Source of the DNA: RGIG8745 sp964554265
GTDB taxonomy: Bacteria > Bacteroidota > Bacteroidia > Bacteroidales > Bacteroidaceae
DNA: 20,526 bases
Assembly (NCBI GenBank): GCA_964554265.1
Contig: CAZKOB010000059.1
Location: 1 to 20,526, forward strand
Direction of reading: 5' to 3'
Shown: piece by piece, positions 6,662 through 14,950 of the stretch
How the letters are laid out: each line of letters begins with the position of its first letter
Numbering within the stretch: position 1 is the first letter of the stretch
Notes under the pieces: model-generated
Told to the model about the DNA's origin: nothing
Databases searched by the model: none
What the model saw: the letters and a program-made list of their open reading frames with translations, nothing else
Translations under genes and position numbers: made by a program

Positions 6662-8032
6662 ATGAAACTGATTATTGAAAACTTAGGAATCATAAAACAG
6701 GCAGAGATCGATTTGAACAAAAAGTTCACGATTTTCTGCGGACGTAATAGTACAGGTAAGACATATGCTTCCTATGTTCTTCACGCATTTCTGGAAGATG
6801 GAAATATGTATCAGCTTCATTGCATAAATGAAATAATTGAGCAGATTGTAGCCAACGGAAGTTTTACCATTTCCAGAACTTTCATTGAAGAATGGCTCAA
6901 GGCCAACTGCCAAGTGGTGGTAGAACAGACAGGAAGCATCTTCGGTATCTCAGACACTACAAAAAACAAACTGTTCTCCAAGTTTGCATTATTTGTGAAC
7001 TATACAGACGAGGATTATAATGATGTTATCACCACTCCGCTCTCGGCACAGTTAGTGGAGGGAACTTCGTTTTGGAAAATCTCCAAGGAAAAGAACAGCG
7101 ATGTGGTCAGAATTGAGAGCAATGTCAATACAGCTAATCTGCAGCAACCAGGCAGCCTGCGTGCTACCATGCTGATATGTCACATTCTTCGCAATCTGGC
7201 ATTCTGCAAGATGTATGGGGTGCGTATGCTTACCGTAGAACGCAACAGTATCTATACGTTTAAGACAGAACTGTCGCTAAGCCGTAATGAACTGATTGAT
7301 CACATTCAGCAAACCAGCAAGTCGGAGATAGACGTGTTAGACATAATCAACAAATCTTCACGCCGCTACCCGTTTGCTGTGCGTAGCAGCTTGAAGATTG
7401 CTAATGATTTAGAAAACGTGCAGAAGTCGGAAAGCGTATTTGCACCGATAGCAGATATAATAGAGCAGAACCTTCTCCTGGGAGAAGTCAGCATGACCAA
7501 AAGTGGTGATGTTGAGTTCCACCCCCAGGGGATGGCTGTGAGCCGTAGATTGCCGTTCCACCTGTCATCGTCAATCGTGAAAACTATGGCAAGTTTTGTA
7601 ATCTATCTCAGGCACATTGCAAAGGTTGGTGATACACTAATCATCGACGAGCCTGAGATGAACTTCCATCCAGACGTTCAGATTCTGTTAGCACAGATAT
7701 TCGCCATCCTTACTACCAAAGGGCTTAGAGTTGTTGTAAGTACACATAGCGACTATATTGTCCGTGAAATCAACAACCTGATAATGGGCAGCGCAATCAG
7801 AAAGCGCGGCAAGGATGATGGTCTGCTTGCAGAAATGGGATTAACCCCGGATATGTTGCTCGATTACAACGACATTTCCGTTTTACAATTCGTCAAGACA
7901 GGTAAGGCTATTGTCCGTGTAACTCCATTAGCCATTGATGAGGAAGGGTTTGCAATAGACTCGATTGATTCTGCAATCCTGTCTCAGAACCAAAAGGCAG
8001 AGCGTCTGTATGCGCAATTATCAGATAACTAA
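6662..8032 (+). CDS. ABC-type AAA ATPase (AAA_21/OLD-like), first gene of a two-gene module
   Basis: A 456-residue ATPase of the SMC/OLD-like class found in many anti-phage systems. Walker A is GRNSTGKT at 27-34. The segment LTVERNSIYTF (190-200) matches the conserved '(A)ER' strand of this class. A degenerate ABC signature, HLSSSIVKT, lies at 300-308. Walker B is TLIIDEPEMNFHP at 325-337 with catalytic-type E330. The switch histidine H362 lies in STHSDYI. The insert between Walker A and the signature is about 270 residues. No Toprim or other nuclease domain follows the ATPase core; residues 375-456 are an unassigned tail. The partner gene begins 14 bp downstream on the same strand. The nucleotide-driven sensor role is inference from family and context. 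Confidence 0.88.
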   Translation: MKLIIENLGIIKQAEIDLNKKFTIFCGRNSTGKTYASYVLHAFLEDGNMYQLHCINEIIEQIVANGSFTISRTFIEEWLKANCQVVVEQTGSIFGISDTTKNKLFSKFALFVNYTDEDYNDVITTPLSAQLVEGTSFWKISKEKNSDVVRIESNVNTANLQQPGSLRATMLICHILRNLAFCKMYGVRMLTVERNSIYTFKTELSLSRNELIDHIQQTSKSEIDVLDIINKSSRRYPFAVRSSLKIANDLENVQKSESVFAPIADIIEQNLLLGEVSMTKSGDVEFHPQGMAVSRRLPFHLSSSIVKTMASFVIYLRHIAKVGDTLIIDEPEMNFHPDVQILLAQIFAILTTKGLRVVVSTHSDYIVREINNLIMGSAIRKRGKDDGLLAEMGLTPDMLLDYNDISVLQFVKTGKAIVRVTPLAIDEEGFAIDSIDSAILSQNQKAERLYAQLSDN

Positions 8033-8046
8033 TAAATGGATTTTTT

Positions 8047-8637
8047 ATGTCAGAATACGAACTTTATACTCGCATATTGGCTCCTCGGCTTAGACCAGAA
8101 GAACAGTCTGTACTGATTGAAAAAACATCCAAGAAAGTTCATAAAGCGGAGATTGTGCCGGACAAGAAAATTGCATACGGCCTTTATCGTTATGACCAAA
8201 CAGAACAGAGCGACTTGTTTTTCCCATTCTTCAATAATACCCACGACGGCGAGCGCGGCAAAGCTGAATTTCCCACACCTGATGAATTGTTGAAATTTTG
8301 TGATTACATCTTATTAGCAGAGAAGAATAGAAGATTGTATGTTTTGCTATTAGAAATGAAAAGTGGCAATAATGGAGATGCAGTCATTCAATTGGAGGCT
8401 TCTGCAACATTCATGGATTATGTCAAGCATACGGCACAGCGCATTTCAGAAACTAATGGATATAAGCATTTTGATGCGGACAGTATCAAGGTACGTAAGA
8501 TAGTATTAAAGCCTGCACCCAAAGCAAGACCAATGACAAATCTTGCAAAGAGCAAAGTTACAAAGGTGAATTTCGACGATCCCATCATCTACTATCAGTC
8601 AGACACATTGCCTTTGTATTTTTTCTGCAAAAACTAA
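8047..8637 (+). CDS. Putative PD-(D/E)XK nuclease, partner of the upstream ATPase
   Basis: A 196-residue protein of no family I recognise by name. Its middle has the layout of a PD-(D/E)XK nuclease core. FCDYILLAE puts D86 in one strand. A short turn and LYVLLLEMKSG put E103-x-K105 in the next strand. Q115 then lies in the following helix (DAVIQLEASATF), as in RecB-like and Holliday-resolvase-like members. The N-terminal 80 residues and the C-terminal stretch from about 150 are unassigned. It starts 14 bp after the ATPase stop, so the two are almost certainly co-transcribed. The likely roles are DNA or RNA cleavage by this subunit and regulation by the ATPase. A catalytically dead scaffold remains possible. 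Confidence 0.7.
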   Translation: MSEYELYTRILAPRLRPEEQSVLIEKTSKKVHKAEIVPDKKIAYGLYRYDQTEQSDLFFPFFNNTHDGERGKAEFPTPDELLKFCDYILLAEKNRRLYVLLLEMKSGNNGDAVIQLEASATFMDYVKHTAQRISETNGYKHFDADSIKVRKIVLKPAPKARPMTNLAKSKVTKVNFDDPIIYYQSDTLPLYFFCKN

Positions 8638-8813
8638 AACATGTATTTTAGTATGTAAATATCACGTTGATGATTGAAAAGTTGAAAAATAAAGAATCGT
8701 TTATAGCAAGGCTTTTACCTAATCACATCATTTATAACACCTCAATTTCACAATTAAATTGCTTGACATTCTTTGCAGCCATACTGAGATGTTTATGGTA
8801 AGAATAGAACTAT

Positions 8814-8861
8814 GACAACAAGTCCTAATAACAAGTCTGACATATAGCCATACTTGTTGTC
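8814..8861. repeat. Long-loop inverted repeat downstream of the ATPase-nuclease operon
   Basis: GACAACAAGT (8814-8823) pairs perfectly with ACTTGTTGTC (8852-8861) across 28 nt. A further copy of the core, AACAACAAGTC, occurs near 8975-8985. No T run follows, so a terminator is unlikely. Confidence 0.45.
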
Positions 8862-8896
8862 GTATGGACCCCAAATATCCCGACCTGCATAGTCAG

Positions 8897-8932
8897 GAAT
8901 TGTCTTATTTGCCATGGCAAATAAGACAATTC
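8897..8932. repeat. Perfect 36-bp palindrome
   Basis: GAATTGTCTTATTTGCCA is followed directly by its exact reverse complement with no spacer, centred on CCATGG at 8912-8917. It lies in the 530-bp gene-free gap (8638-9169) between the nuclease gene and the end of the barrel gene. There is no adjoining T run. No other gene is supported in this gap. Confidence 0.85.
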
Positions 8933-9169
8933 ACTTCATTCAACATCTTATATTATAATATCGATTTCAGAAGAACAACAAGTCAGAGTTCATAATCCAC
9001 TCCATCTAATTTCAAAAAAATACTTTATAGAATATAGCAACGGCAATGCCCATTGAAAAAGTTCTCATGCCCTGAATTTCATCTTTACAAAAGGCACTGA
9101 ATTTTCAGCATATATAAAAGACTAAAACTGTGGGCATAGCACATCAACCGACACACATTCCGACATTCG

Positions 9170-12100
9170 TCAGCGTTTTTTTGGCATAAAACTGAAATTA
9201 TAGGTAAGATGCATCATCACATATCGAGGGAGTACATTGCGGACAGTTTCCACCCTGCCCTGTCCGTTCATGACAATGCTATTGCCCGACACCTGGTTGA
9301 AAATATCGAAAGCCTCCAAACGCGCCGTCATCCTGTTCTTCCAGAATGAACGTGAAAGCGAAAGGTTCCAAACAAGGTCATCGGTGTTCATGGAACTGTC
9401 GCCATATCCGCGACGGCTGAACATCTTCATATCGGTGGAGAGAATGATACCGGCCGGAAGTTCGAAAGTGCCATTCACACCATAGAAGAAATCCACGGCA
9501 TTGATGTCCTGCGTGTTGCGCAGACTTCCGTGAGCACATCTCCAAGAAATGTTTCCAACGAGCGAAGCCGAAAGTTTGCCCAAACGATAGTTCAAGAAAA
9601 GATTTTCATTCACATAGTAGTTGTCAACCTTGCTCAGACTGCTCTCGTTGCTTCCTTCCACAGCAGCCAAATCGACATTCCGCGCATAGTCGCAATGCGT
9701 CGTCGTGCTCCACCGCCAATGCTGATCCTTGTCGATAGCCCGGCTGAACGTGGTCCAAATATATGTCTGCCAGTTACCATCCATATTCTGACGAGTATAG
9801 GTATAGGCACCGGTCTGAGCATCATAGACGTATCCCCGGGCAATCTGGTCTGGGAAGAAACGCAAGCCGTATGTGAAGTTGAACCACTGCTGACGCTTGT
9901 TAACTCGCTGCATATAGGCTACCTGCATACGGTGGGCGGAAGAACTTTTCAGATTCGGATTTCCCTTGCGGATGCTCAACGGATCATTCGTATAACTCAC
10001 GTCTATCTTGTCATAAAGCGAAGGAAGCTCCATACTGAGACTATAAACCCCGACAACACTTCTCACTACACCATCCTTATCACAGCGATAGCTTACGTAC
10101 AAATCAGGATTGAACACCCATTGGTTTTGCGTGGCACAAGTATCAGTCGACAGACTATGATAGTTCAGACGTTCCGACACATTCTTGAATGGCATACACA
10201 AACGGAACGTCAAATCCTTTCCGTCATGACTCCTTTGGAAATAAGGGAGCAACACCAAACCTTGAGTACGACCCAGTTTGTTATAATTGTAACTGTTTTC
10301 TGCATCAAGACACATAAGGAGAGAGTCCTGCGTAGACGGCAACATACCTATTGTATGAAGAAGGTTATCATCCCATCCGTCGAGCATATCAAGACGGTGG
10401 ATATTATTGGTCATATCGTTATAAGACTGGTCGAACGTATAACCAATGTCAAGATTCCAAGAATCAAGCCAATGTATACCGTATGTCAAACCGGCATCAT
10501 AACGGTAATAGTTGCTTGGATTGGCAGTATACTCATTACGACAGTCGGAAGGCTCATCCCCACGCAAATAGTCCAAATTATTCAAGGCAAAGGCGCGCGA
10601 ACGGTTGTTCCCAGAACCACCATTGAATCTAGCTTCAAAGCTGTCACCGTTTCTCAACTTCTGAGTAAAATGTAAATCCCACCCAGCATCCAACGAATGG
10701 CTCTTGTTCAATCCTTGTCCTATCCTTCTGTTCACAGCCATGGACTGCAAGTCGGTACTGAGCGTCATGGCAAAGAGCGAGTCGAGCACTTCCATAGTAG
10801 TGCCATAGCGCGAAGGGTCATCATCGAACTGTCCGAAACGACTGCTCCAGTCTCCCTCGTTATCTTTATAGTTCATATCCAAAACCGTTCTCAGACGAAA
10901 CGGTCTGTTGATCGTAAACTCATTCCGCGCGGAAAGATTCAGCGTATTTGTCACATTATGATTGTACGCACGCGAATAGCTCGTACCAGAAGAAAGGAAA
11001 GATTCCGTGGCAGTTTTCTGCACGTTGTTTTCTTTGGTATGGGACAACTGCACCATTCCTTTTTCGACCCAGCGTTTGTCCTTGTCGTCAACCATTATAT
11101 CCAGCCCGAAGTTGTGGACAGTCTGCTGCCCCTGCGGCATATTGCTCGGCGACCACTCCCCTTTAGATCCGGGCTTGCGGCTCTCGTTCACATTGTTCAT
11201 ATTGCCGAACAGAGAGATGCGCGAATTGTCCGTATAGCGAAGTCCGAAGAAGCGAGCCATAAAACGATCGGAACTGCCTCCTGCCACATCGGCATTGGCA
11301 AGATAACCTATAGAATATTCACGCTTCAGCTTGACATCCATCACAAAATCCTTCTTCTCCACCTCACGGCCCAAATATTGACTTTTCTCCGTAGACTTGT
11401 GGTAGGTTATGATATTCTCCACCACATAGTTGGGCAGATTATCAAGCATCACTTTATTATTACCCTTGAAGAAATCTTTTCCATTGAGAGTAAGATAATC
11501 AATTTTTTCACCATTGACCGTTATCTCTCCGTTGTCCTTCAACTCCACCCCCGGAAGCTGCCGGACAAGTTCGTCAAGCATAGATCCTTTAGGGGTCTTG
11601 AAGGCATCAGCATTATAAATGATGGTATCGCCTTTATAAGCGATTCGCACCTTCGTGGCAGTAATTTCCACCTCATCCAGCATCTGCAACAAATCGGCTT
11701 GGGGGTCCCGACGACGCATATAATGCCAAGGAGCATCGAAGTAGGTGTTTCTCGCAATATGCTTTACTTCGTAATTTACGTAGCAATCGTAATATTCAGG
11801 ATGCTGGGCAAGGATAATATATTTCCTCGGTTGAGCAGGAATGGTGAATCTGAACGATGCATCCATTTTGAAGGAACTCCAATTGTTCACCCACACTCTC
11901 ATACTGTCGATAAATGTGCTGTCTTCATCCATGAGTGTAACCTTGACATCGGGAATACCCACCTTCGTAAACGAATTTTTCACGTGCCCCCACAGGGCGA
12001 TAGTTCTCTCTTTCTTCGTCTTCTTGACAGAAGATTTCTGTGCTTGAAGTGCCACCATCGGCACAAACAAAGCAAGCAAAAGGATAATGTACTTTTTCAT
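9170..12100 (-). CDS. Outer membrane beta-barrel protein, TonB-receptor-like
   Basis: A 976-residue outer-membrane protein. A signal peptide covers about residues 1-20 (cleavage near ALQA-Q). A carboxypeptidase-regulatory-like beta-sandwich spans about 34-125 (GHVKNSFTKVGIPDVKVTL). A plug-like segment follows at about 140-250, including LDEVEITATKV, GDTIIYNADAF and LDELVRQLPGVELKDNGEI. The rest is a long barrel rich in aromatic and polar alternation, ending in YNFSFMPKKR. This is the pattern of Bacteroidetes 'outer membrane beta-barrel' proteins related to SusC/TonB receptors but without a SusD partner. The substrate is unknown. It is the third gene after a BlaI-like repressor and a BlaR1-like protease, so it is the likely output of that switch. 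Confidence 0.88.
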   Translation of the reverse strand: MKKYIILLLALFVPMVALQAQKSSVKKTKKERTIALWGHVKNSFTKVGIPDVKVTLMDEDSTFIDSMRVWVNNWSSFKMDASFRFTIPAQPRKYIILAQHPEYYDCYVNYEVKHIARNTYFDAPWHYMRRRDPQADLLQMLDEVEITATKVRIAYKGDTIIYNADAFKTPKGSMLDELVRQLPGVELKDNGEITVNGEKIDYLTLNGKDFFKGNNKVMLDNLPNYVVENIITYHKSTEKSQYLGREVEKKDFVMDVKLKREYSIGYLANADVAGGSSDRFMARFFGLRYTDNSRISLFGNMNNVNESRKPGSKGEWSPSNMPQGQQTVHNFGLDIMVDDKDKRWVEKGMVQLSHTKENNVQKTATESFLSSGTSYSRAYNHNVTNTLNLSARNEFTINRPFRLRTVLDMNYKDNEGDWSSRFGQFDDDPSRYGTTMEVLDSLFAMTLSTDLQSMAVNRRIGQGLNKSHSLDAGWDLHFTQKLRNGDSFEARFNGGSGNNRSRAFALNNLDYLRGDEPSDCRNEYTANPSNYYRYDAGLTYGIHWLDSWNLDIGYTFDQSYNDMTNNIHRLDMLDGWDDNLLHTIGMLPSTQDSLLMCLDAENSYNYNKLGRTQGLVLLPYFQRSHDGKDLTFRLCMPFKNVSERLNYHSLSTDTCATQNQWVFNPDLYVSYRCDKDGVVRSVVGVYSLSMELPSLYDKIDVSYTNDPLSIRKGNPNLKSSSAHRMQVAYMQRVNKRQQWFNFTYGLRFFPDQIARGYVYDAQTGAYTYTRQNMDGNWQTYIWTTFSRAIDKDQHWRWSTTTHCDYARNVDLAAVEGSNESSLSKVDNYYVNENLFLNYRLGKLSASLVGNISWRCAHGSLRNTQDINAVDFFYGVNGTFELPAGIILSTDMKMFSRRGYGDSSMNTDDLVWNLSLSRSFWKNRMTARLEAFDIFNQVSGNSIVMNGQGRVETVRNVLPRYVMMHLTYNFSFMPKKR

Positions 12101-12185
12101 TAAAGGATATAACTACGGCTGTCCAGGCATAAAACATGTCTGAATATCAACAGATTAAAAAAAATAAAGAATAAACTTTTTTGTT

Positions 12186-13907
12186 TTATACAGGGTTTGC
12201 TGTTGCCACACCGAACGCACGACGGATTCTATCAGGCAGAAGTGCACGCTCCCAAATAGTGCCATATAGAGTGATATGAGAATCATCCTGCAACCGTACT
12301 ACATCGGGAACATCAAACAAACGCATCGAATCAGGCGACACAGATTCAACCTCACCGCATTTGCCACGTCCTCCAAACCTGTAATATTTCTTTTCGGCAT
12401 GGGAGTATTCAAGATAAAGAAAAATTCCTTCGTTAACGATCAGATATTTGTCAAGAGCATCGTCCACTTCCTGATGCCATACACCGTTGAAAGGATGGCT
12501 ACCACCGGGCTGGGCCGCATACACAGCTTTAAACACTTGCACAATATCCGCATCAGGCTCTATGCGAGTCCACTGTTCTGTAATCTCCGGTCCGCTCACA
12601 AGAGCCAGTTGCAAAGAATCCTTTATCCAATTGAATATATATGTGTCATCGGAAATAAACTTGTAGTCTATAGGTTCCCCTTTCGCATTATACACAGTAT
12701 CATTCTTATAACTATAGGATTCAGCAGAAATATTGAAAATCATGTTCTTGCCATAACGGCGGAAATAACTGTAACAAGTAGTCATGTTGTTATGGTAGAA
12801 CTTGTAATGCATGTAGAAAGGCCTGTTTTCGTATTTCTCATCAGCATTGCGAATCCAGTCCATAGTCCAGCACCCTTCAAGCGGAGAATATATATATTGC
12901 GCCTTCTCACGAGTGTGACATCCGAACATAAAGGCTACAGACAAAGCAAAAGTCAACATCACGGAAGAAACGGCCATACGTCTGCGTACGACATTTCTTT
13001 CAAACACATTGTTCATAAAGACTATACGCGCTTTCAACGGCCTGTATCCAAAAGATGACTGCACAAGAATCCATCTGCCGCTCTGAACACAAATCCTCAG
13101 CAGACTCATCTGGTATTCCTGACGGTCGCACCCGGAAGCCACCACATCATCGTCTACCTCAAACTCCTGTTGCAACTTCAGTTCATTGAACAACAACCAC
13201 ACAAACACATTGAACCATACAAAGGATATGAGAATTTCTACCATGCAAAGCTTCACAAAATGCAGATGGTTCACATGCCCCTTTTCATGCATGAGCACAT
13301 AATGACGTATTTCATCATTTATATTGCTCGGAACGAATATGTTGCGGCCAAAAGAAAACGGTTGCTTATAGTCAGTGGAATAGATTTTCATACCATCCTC
13401 CACGGTTGTCAATGTATGTTTCCGGCGGATATGGAAAAGCCAACACAACTGACACACAAAATGCAAAAATACCATCAACACTCCAGCCCAATAAATGGCC
13501 CACCAAATATCAAAGGCATGTTCCGGTTCTTCGGAAGGAGTCTGCACACCTTCCATGCTTGTCCTATCAGCTTCTCTAAAATTTGCCTCCGGCATATCCT
13601 CCAAAGCACTTCCAAGCTCGGCCGAAGGGAATGCGTTTTGAACAGAAGGCATCGGTTCACCTTCCAATAATTGCAAAAAGGTGCTTTCGCTCTGCCACAC
13701 ATTCCTATCAGTCGCTTCATCAACACTTGTTATGCGTGCCGGACTGAGCAATGTGAACACGACAACAGAACATATCGTAATCATTATATATGTCAGAGAA
13801 TATCTTGGCTTGCACTTCATCCGCAATACAAAATAATACAGTCCATATAAAAGTCCGGCAAGCGCAATTCCGGTCAACGGAAACAGTCCGAATTGAATTG
13901 TGTACAT
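12186..13907 (-). CDS. BlaR1-like M56 membrane metalloprotease with a non-PBP C-terminal domain
   Basis: Membrane-bound zinc protease of family M56, expected to sense an envelope signal and inactivate the cognate BlaI repressor. Of 573 residues, hydrophobic segments lie at about 8-29, 38-56, 133-158, 219-241 and 311-329. The cytoplasmic protease region holds PFSFGRNIFVP (183-193), then HEKGH (207-211) as zinc site, and QEFEVDDD (247-254) with E248 as probable third ligand. After the last membrane segment, which ends FMFGC (Cys330), the C-terminus lacks the SxxK/SxN/KTG motifs of beta-lactam sensors. Instead it shows two beta-rich units beginning LEGCWTMDW (about 342) and FNGVWHQEV, resembling tandem lipocalin-like domains. 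It starts 46 bp after blaI and ends 85 bp before the barrel gene. Confidence 0.88.
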   Translation of the reverse strand: MYTIQFGLFPLTGIALAGLLYGLYYFVLRMKCKPRYSLTYIMITICSVVVFTLLSPARITSVDEATDRNVWQSESTFLQLLEGEPMPSVQNAFPSAELGSALEDMPEANFREADRTSMEGVQTPSEEPEHAFDIWWAIYWAGVLMVFLHFVCQLCWLFHIRRKHTLTTVEDGMKIYSTDYKQPFSFGRNIFVPSNINDEIRHYVLMHEKGHVNHLHFVKLCMVEILISFVWFNVFVWLLFNELKLQQEFEVDDDVVASGCDRQEYQMSLLRICVQSGRWILVQSSFGYRPLKARIVFMNNVFERNVVRRRMAVSSVMLTFALSVAFMFGCHTREKAQYIYSPLEGCWTMDWIRNADEKYENRPFYMHYKFYHNNMTTCYSYFRRYGKNMIFNISAESYSYKNDTVYNAKGEPIDYKFISDDTYIFNWIKDSLQLALVSGPEITEQWTRIEPDADIVQVFKAVYAAQPGGSHPFNGVWHQEVDDALDKYLIVNEGIFLYLEYSHAEKKYYRFGGRGKCGEVESVSPDSMRLFDVPDVVRLQDDSHITLYGTIWERALLPDRIRRAFGVATANPV

Positions 13908-13953
13908 GGCATTATCAAATTAAAAGTATGAAATCAATGTATGCGAACAAGCC

Positions 13954-14343
13954 TCACAATGAAGAATCGGAAGGAGACTTTATCAACTTCACAATCTCAT
14001 CGATTTCTTCATCAGTGAGTGTCTCTTGTTTGACAAAAAATGAAACCAACGAAGCAAACGAACCTCCGAAGAAAGTGTTTTTTATGTCATTCATGCAGAC
14101 ACGTGTGTATTCTTCCTTTGTAACAAGGGGAGAGAAAACATAGCTTCTTCCAACTTTCTTGGAGGTCACAAAACCCTTGTCCTGCAAAATTTTCAGAAAG
14201 GTGAGCAATGTCGTCAGAGCCGGTTTAGGTTCCGGATACTGTGCCATTATCTCCTGAGAGCCTCCTTTATGCTCCGGCAAACTCCACAAGACGTTCATAA
14301 CCAATGTCTCTGCTTTAGTAAGCTGCTTCTTTCTCATGCTCAT
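13954..14343 (-). CDS. BlaI/MecI/CopY-family transcriptional repressor
   Basis: A 129-residue winged-helix repressor. The N-terminal DNA-binding domain (about 5-75) has the family hallmarks: LTKAETLVMNVLWSLPE, the recognition-helix region ALTTLLTFLKILQDKGFV and the wing GRSYVFSPLV. The C-terminal part (about 76-122) is helical and would make the dimer, and would be the target of the partner protease. It is first in the operon, directly followed by the BlaR1-like gene. Two dyads in and beside its promoter suggest self-repression. The ATG at 14343 is used; a second Met two codons later is also possible. Confidence 0.95.
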   Translation of the reverse strand: MSMRKKQLTKAETLVMNVLWSLPEHKGGSQEIMAQYPEPKPALTTLLTFLKILQDKGFVTSKKVGRSYVFSPLVTKEEYTRVCMNDIKNTFFGGSFASLVSFFVKQETLTDEEIDEIVKLIKSPSDSSL

Positions 14344-14381
14344 ATTATAACTGATTTATATTTATACAAATTATGACACGG

Positions 14382-14435
14382 CAAAGATATTCTAAAAATA
14401 TAGAACAAACAAATTTAATTCTATATTTTTAGAAT
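14382..14435 (-). promoter_or_regulatory. Promoter of the blaI operon with two repressor dyads
   Basis: On the minus strand TTTG (14413-14410) and TATCTTTG (14389-14382) are 20 bp apart, a near-ideal Bacteroidetes promoter. Two 16-bp dyads of the form TTCTA-N6-TAGAA are present: 14390-14405 and 14419-14434. The first fills the spacer between the promoter elements and the second lies just upstream of the -33 element. Their centres are 29 bp apart. Together they form one larger inverted repeat with perfect 17-bp arms. This is the expected arrangement for steric repression by a BlaI-type dimer. Confidence 0.75.
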
Positions 14436-14447
14436 AAAAATAATTGC

Positions 14448-14507
14448 AATACTCGAGTTCGGTTCAAGAAAGTCCTGTAAAACACGGGTAATCTTGCAAG
14501 TTTTTTT
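14448..14507 (-). repeat. Repeat family A, copy 1 (inverted partner of 15308-15362)
   Basis: The reverse complement reads as an A run, ACTTGCAAGATTACCC, then GGACTTTCTTGAACCGAACT and CGAGTATT. It matches 15308-15362 over about 55 bp with a few substitutions and one small indel. Together the two copies bound a 915-bp gene-free segment as inverted ends. Confidence 0.7.
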
Positions 14508-14950
14508 TGCTGATGTATCCACAGACTCCTCCAGTTTGTGCTTTTGTGAATACAACTGTAAAAACCGCTGACTTTCTCAGGGACATTTCTTCTTTCTTTT
14601 TGACACTGAGTCCACCCATTGCGAACAGAACATTATTAACATAATTAAGATTCATTCACACTCACTCAACCGTTGAATTTTTGAAGTTTTACTGATAAGT
14701 AATTGATAATCAACAAAATACTATTTCAATAAAACTATGCGGTTTTAGGTACAAGAAGCACAGGTAAGAGCAAAAATAGGATATGCTGATAATCAGTAAG
14801 TTATGAAAATACTTGGCTGAGATTCCTGTTTTTCGCAGCCAAAAAACATCTTTGTTTTTCGTGGCATAGAAAAATCCGATTATGATTTTTTAAGAAAACA
14901 ACTTGGAACAATATCCGATTTCAGCCCGAAAAACGGACTTTTTCAAACCC
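14508..14950. other. Gene-free spacer inside the family A repeats
   Basis: AT-rich sequence without a supportable gene. A 63-codon minus frame at 14464-14655 runs into the repeat end (NLQDYPCFTGLS) and is doubtful. Short dyads around TTGATAATCAA and GCTGATAATCAG are present but no promoter or RNA gene is evident. Confidence 0.4.

Noticed and set aside
6662..8637. Assignment of the ATPase-nuclease pair to Gabija, PARIS or Septu
   Set aside because: The ATPase has no Toprim domain (Gabija GajA/OLD). The partner shows no UvrD-like helicase (GajB), no sign of the DUF4435 Toprim-type effector of PARIS, and no HNH motif (Septu PtuB).
9530..12103. Long plus-strand frames opposite the outer membrane barrel gene (9530-10675 and 10697-12103)
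   Set aside because: They lie antisense to a clear coding gene with signal peptide and barrel motifs. Their own translations have no recognisable domains.
12186..14343. Beta-lactam resistance cassette (blaI-blaR1)
   Set aside because: The sensor lacks penicillin-binding motifs and no beta-lactamase or PBP2a gene is adjacent.
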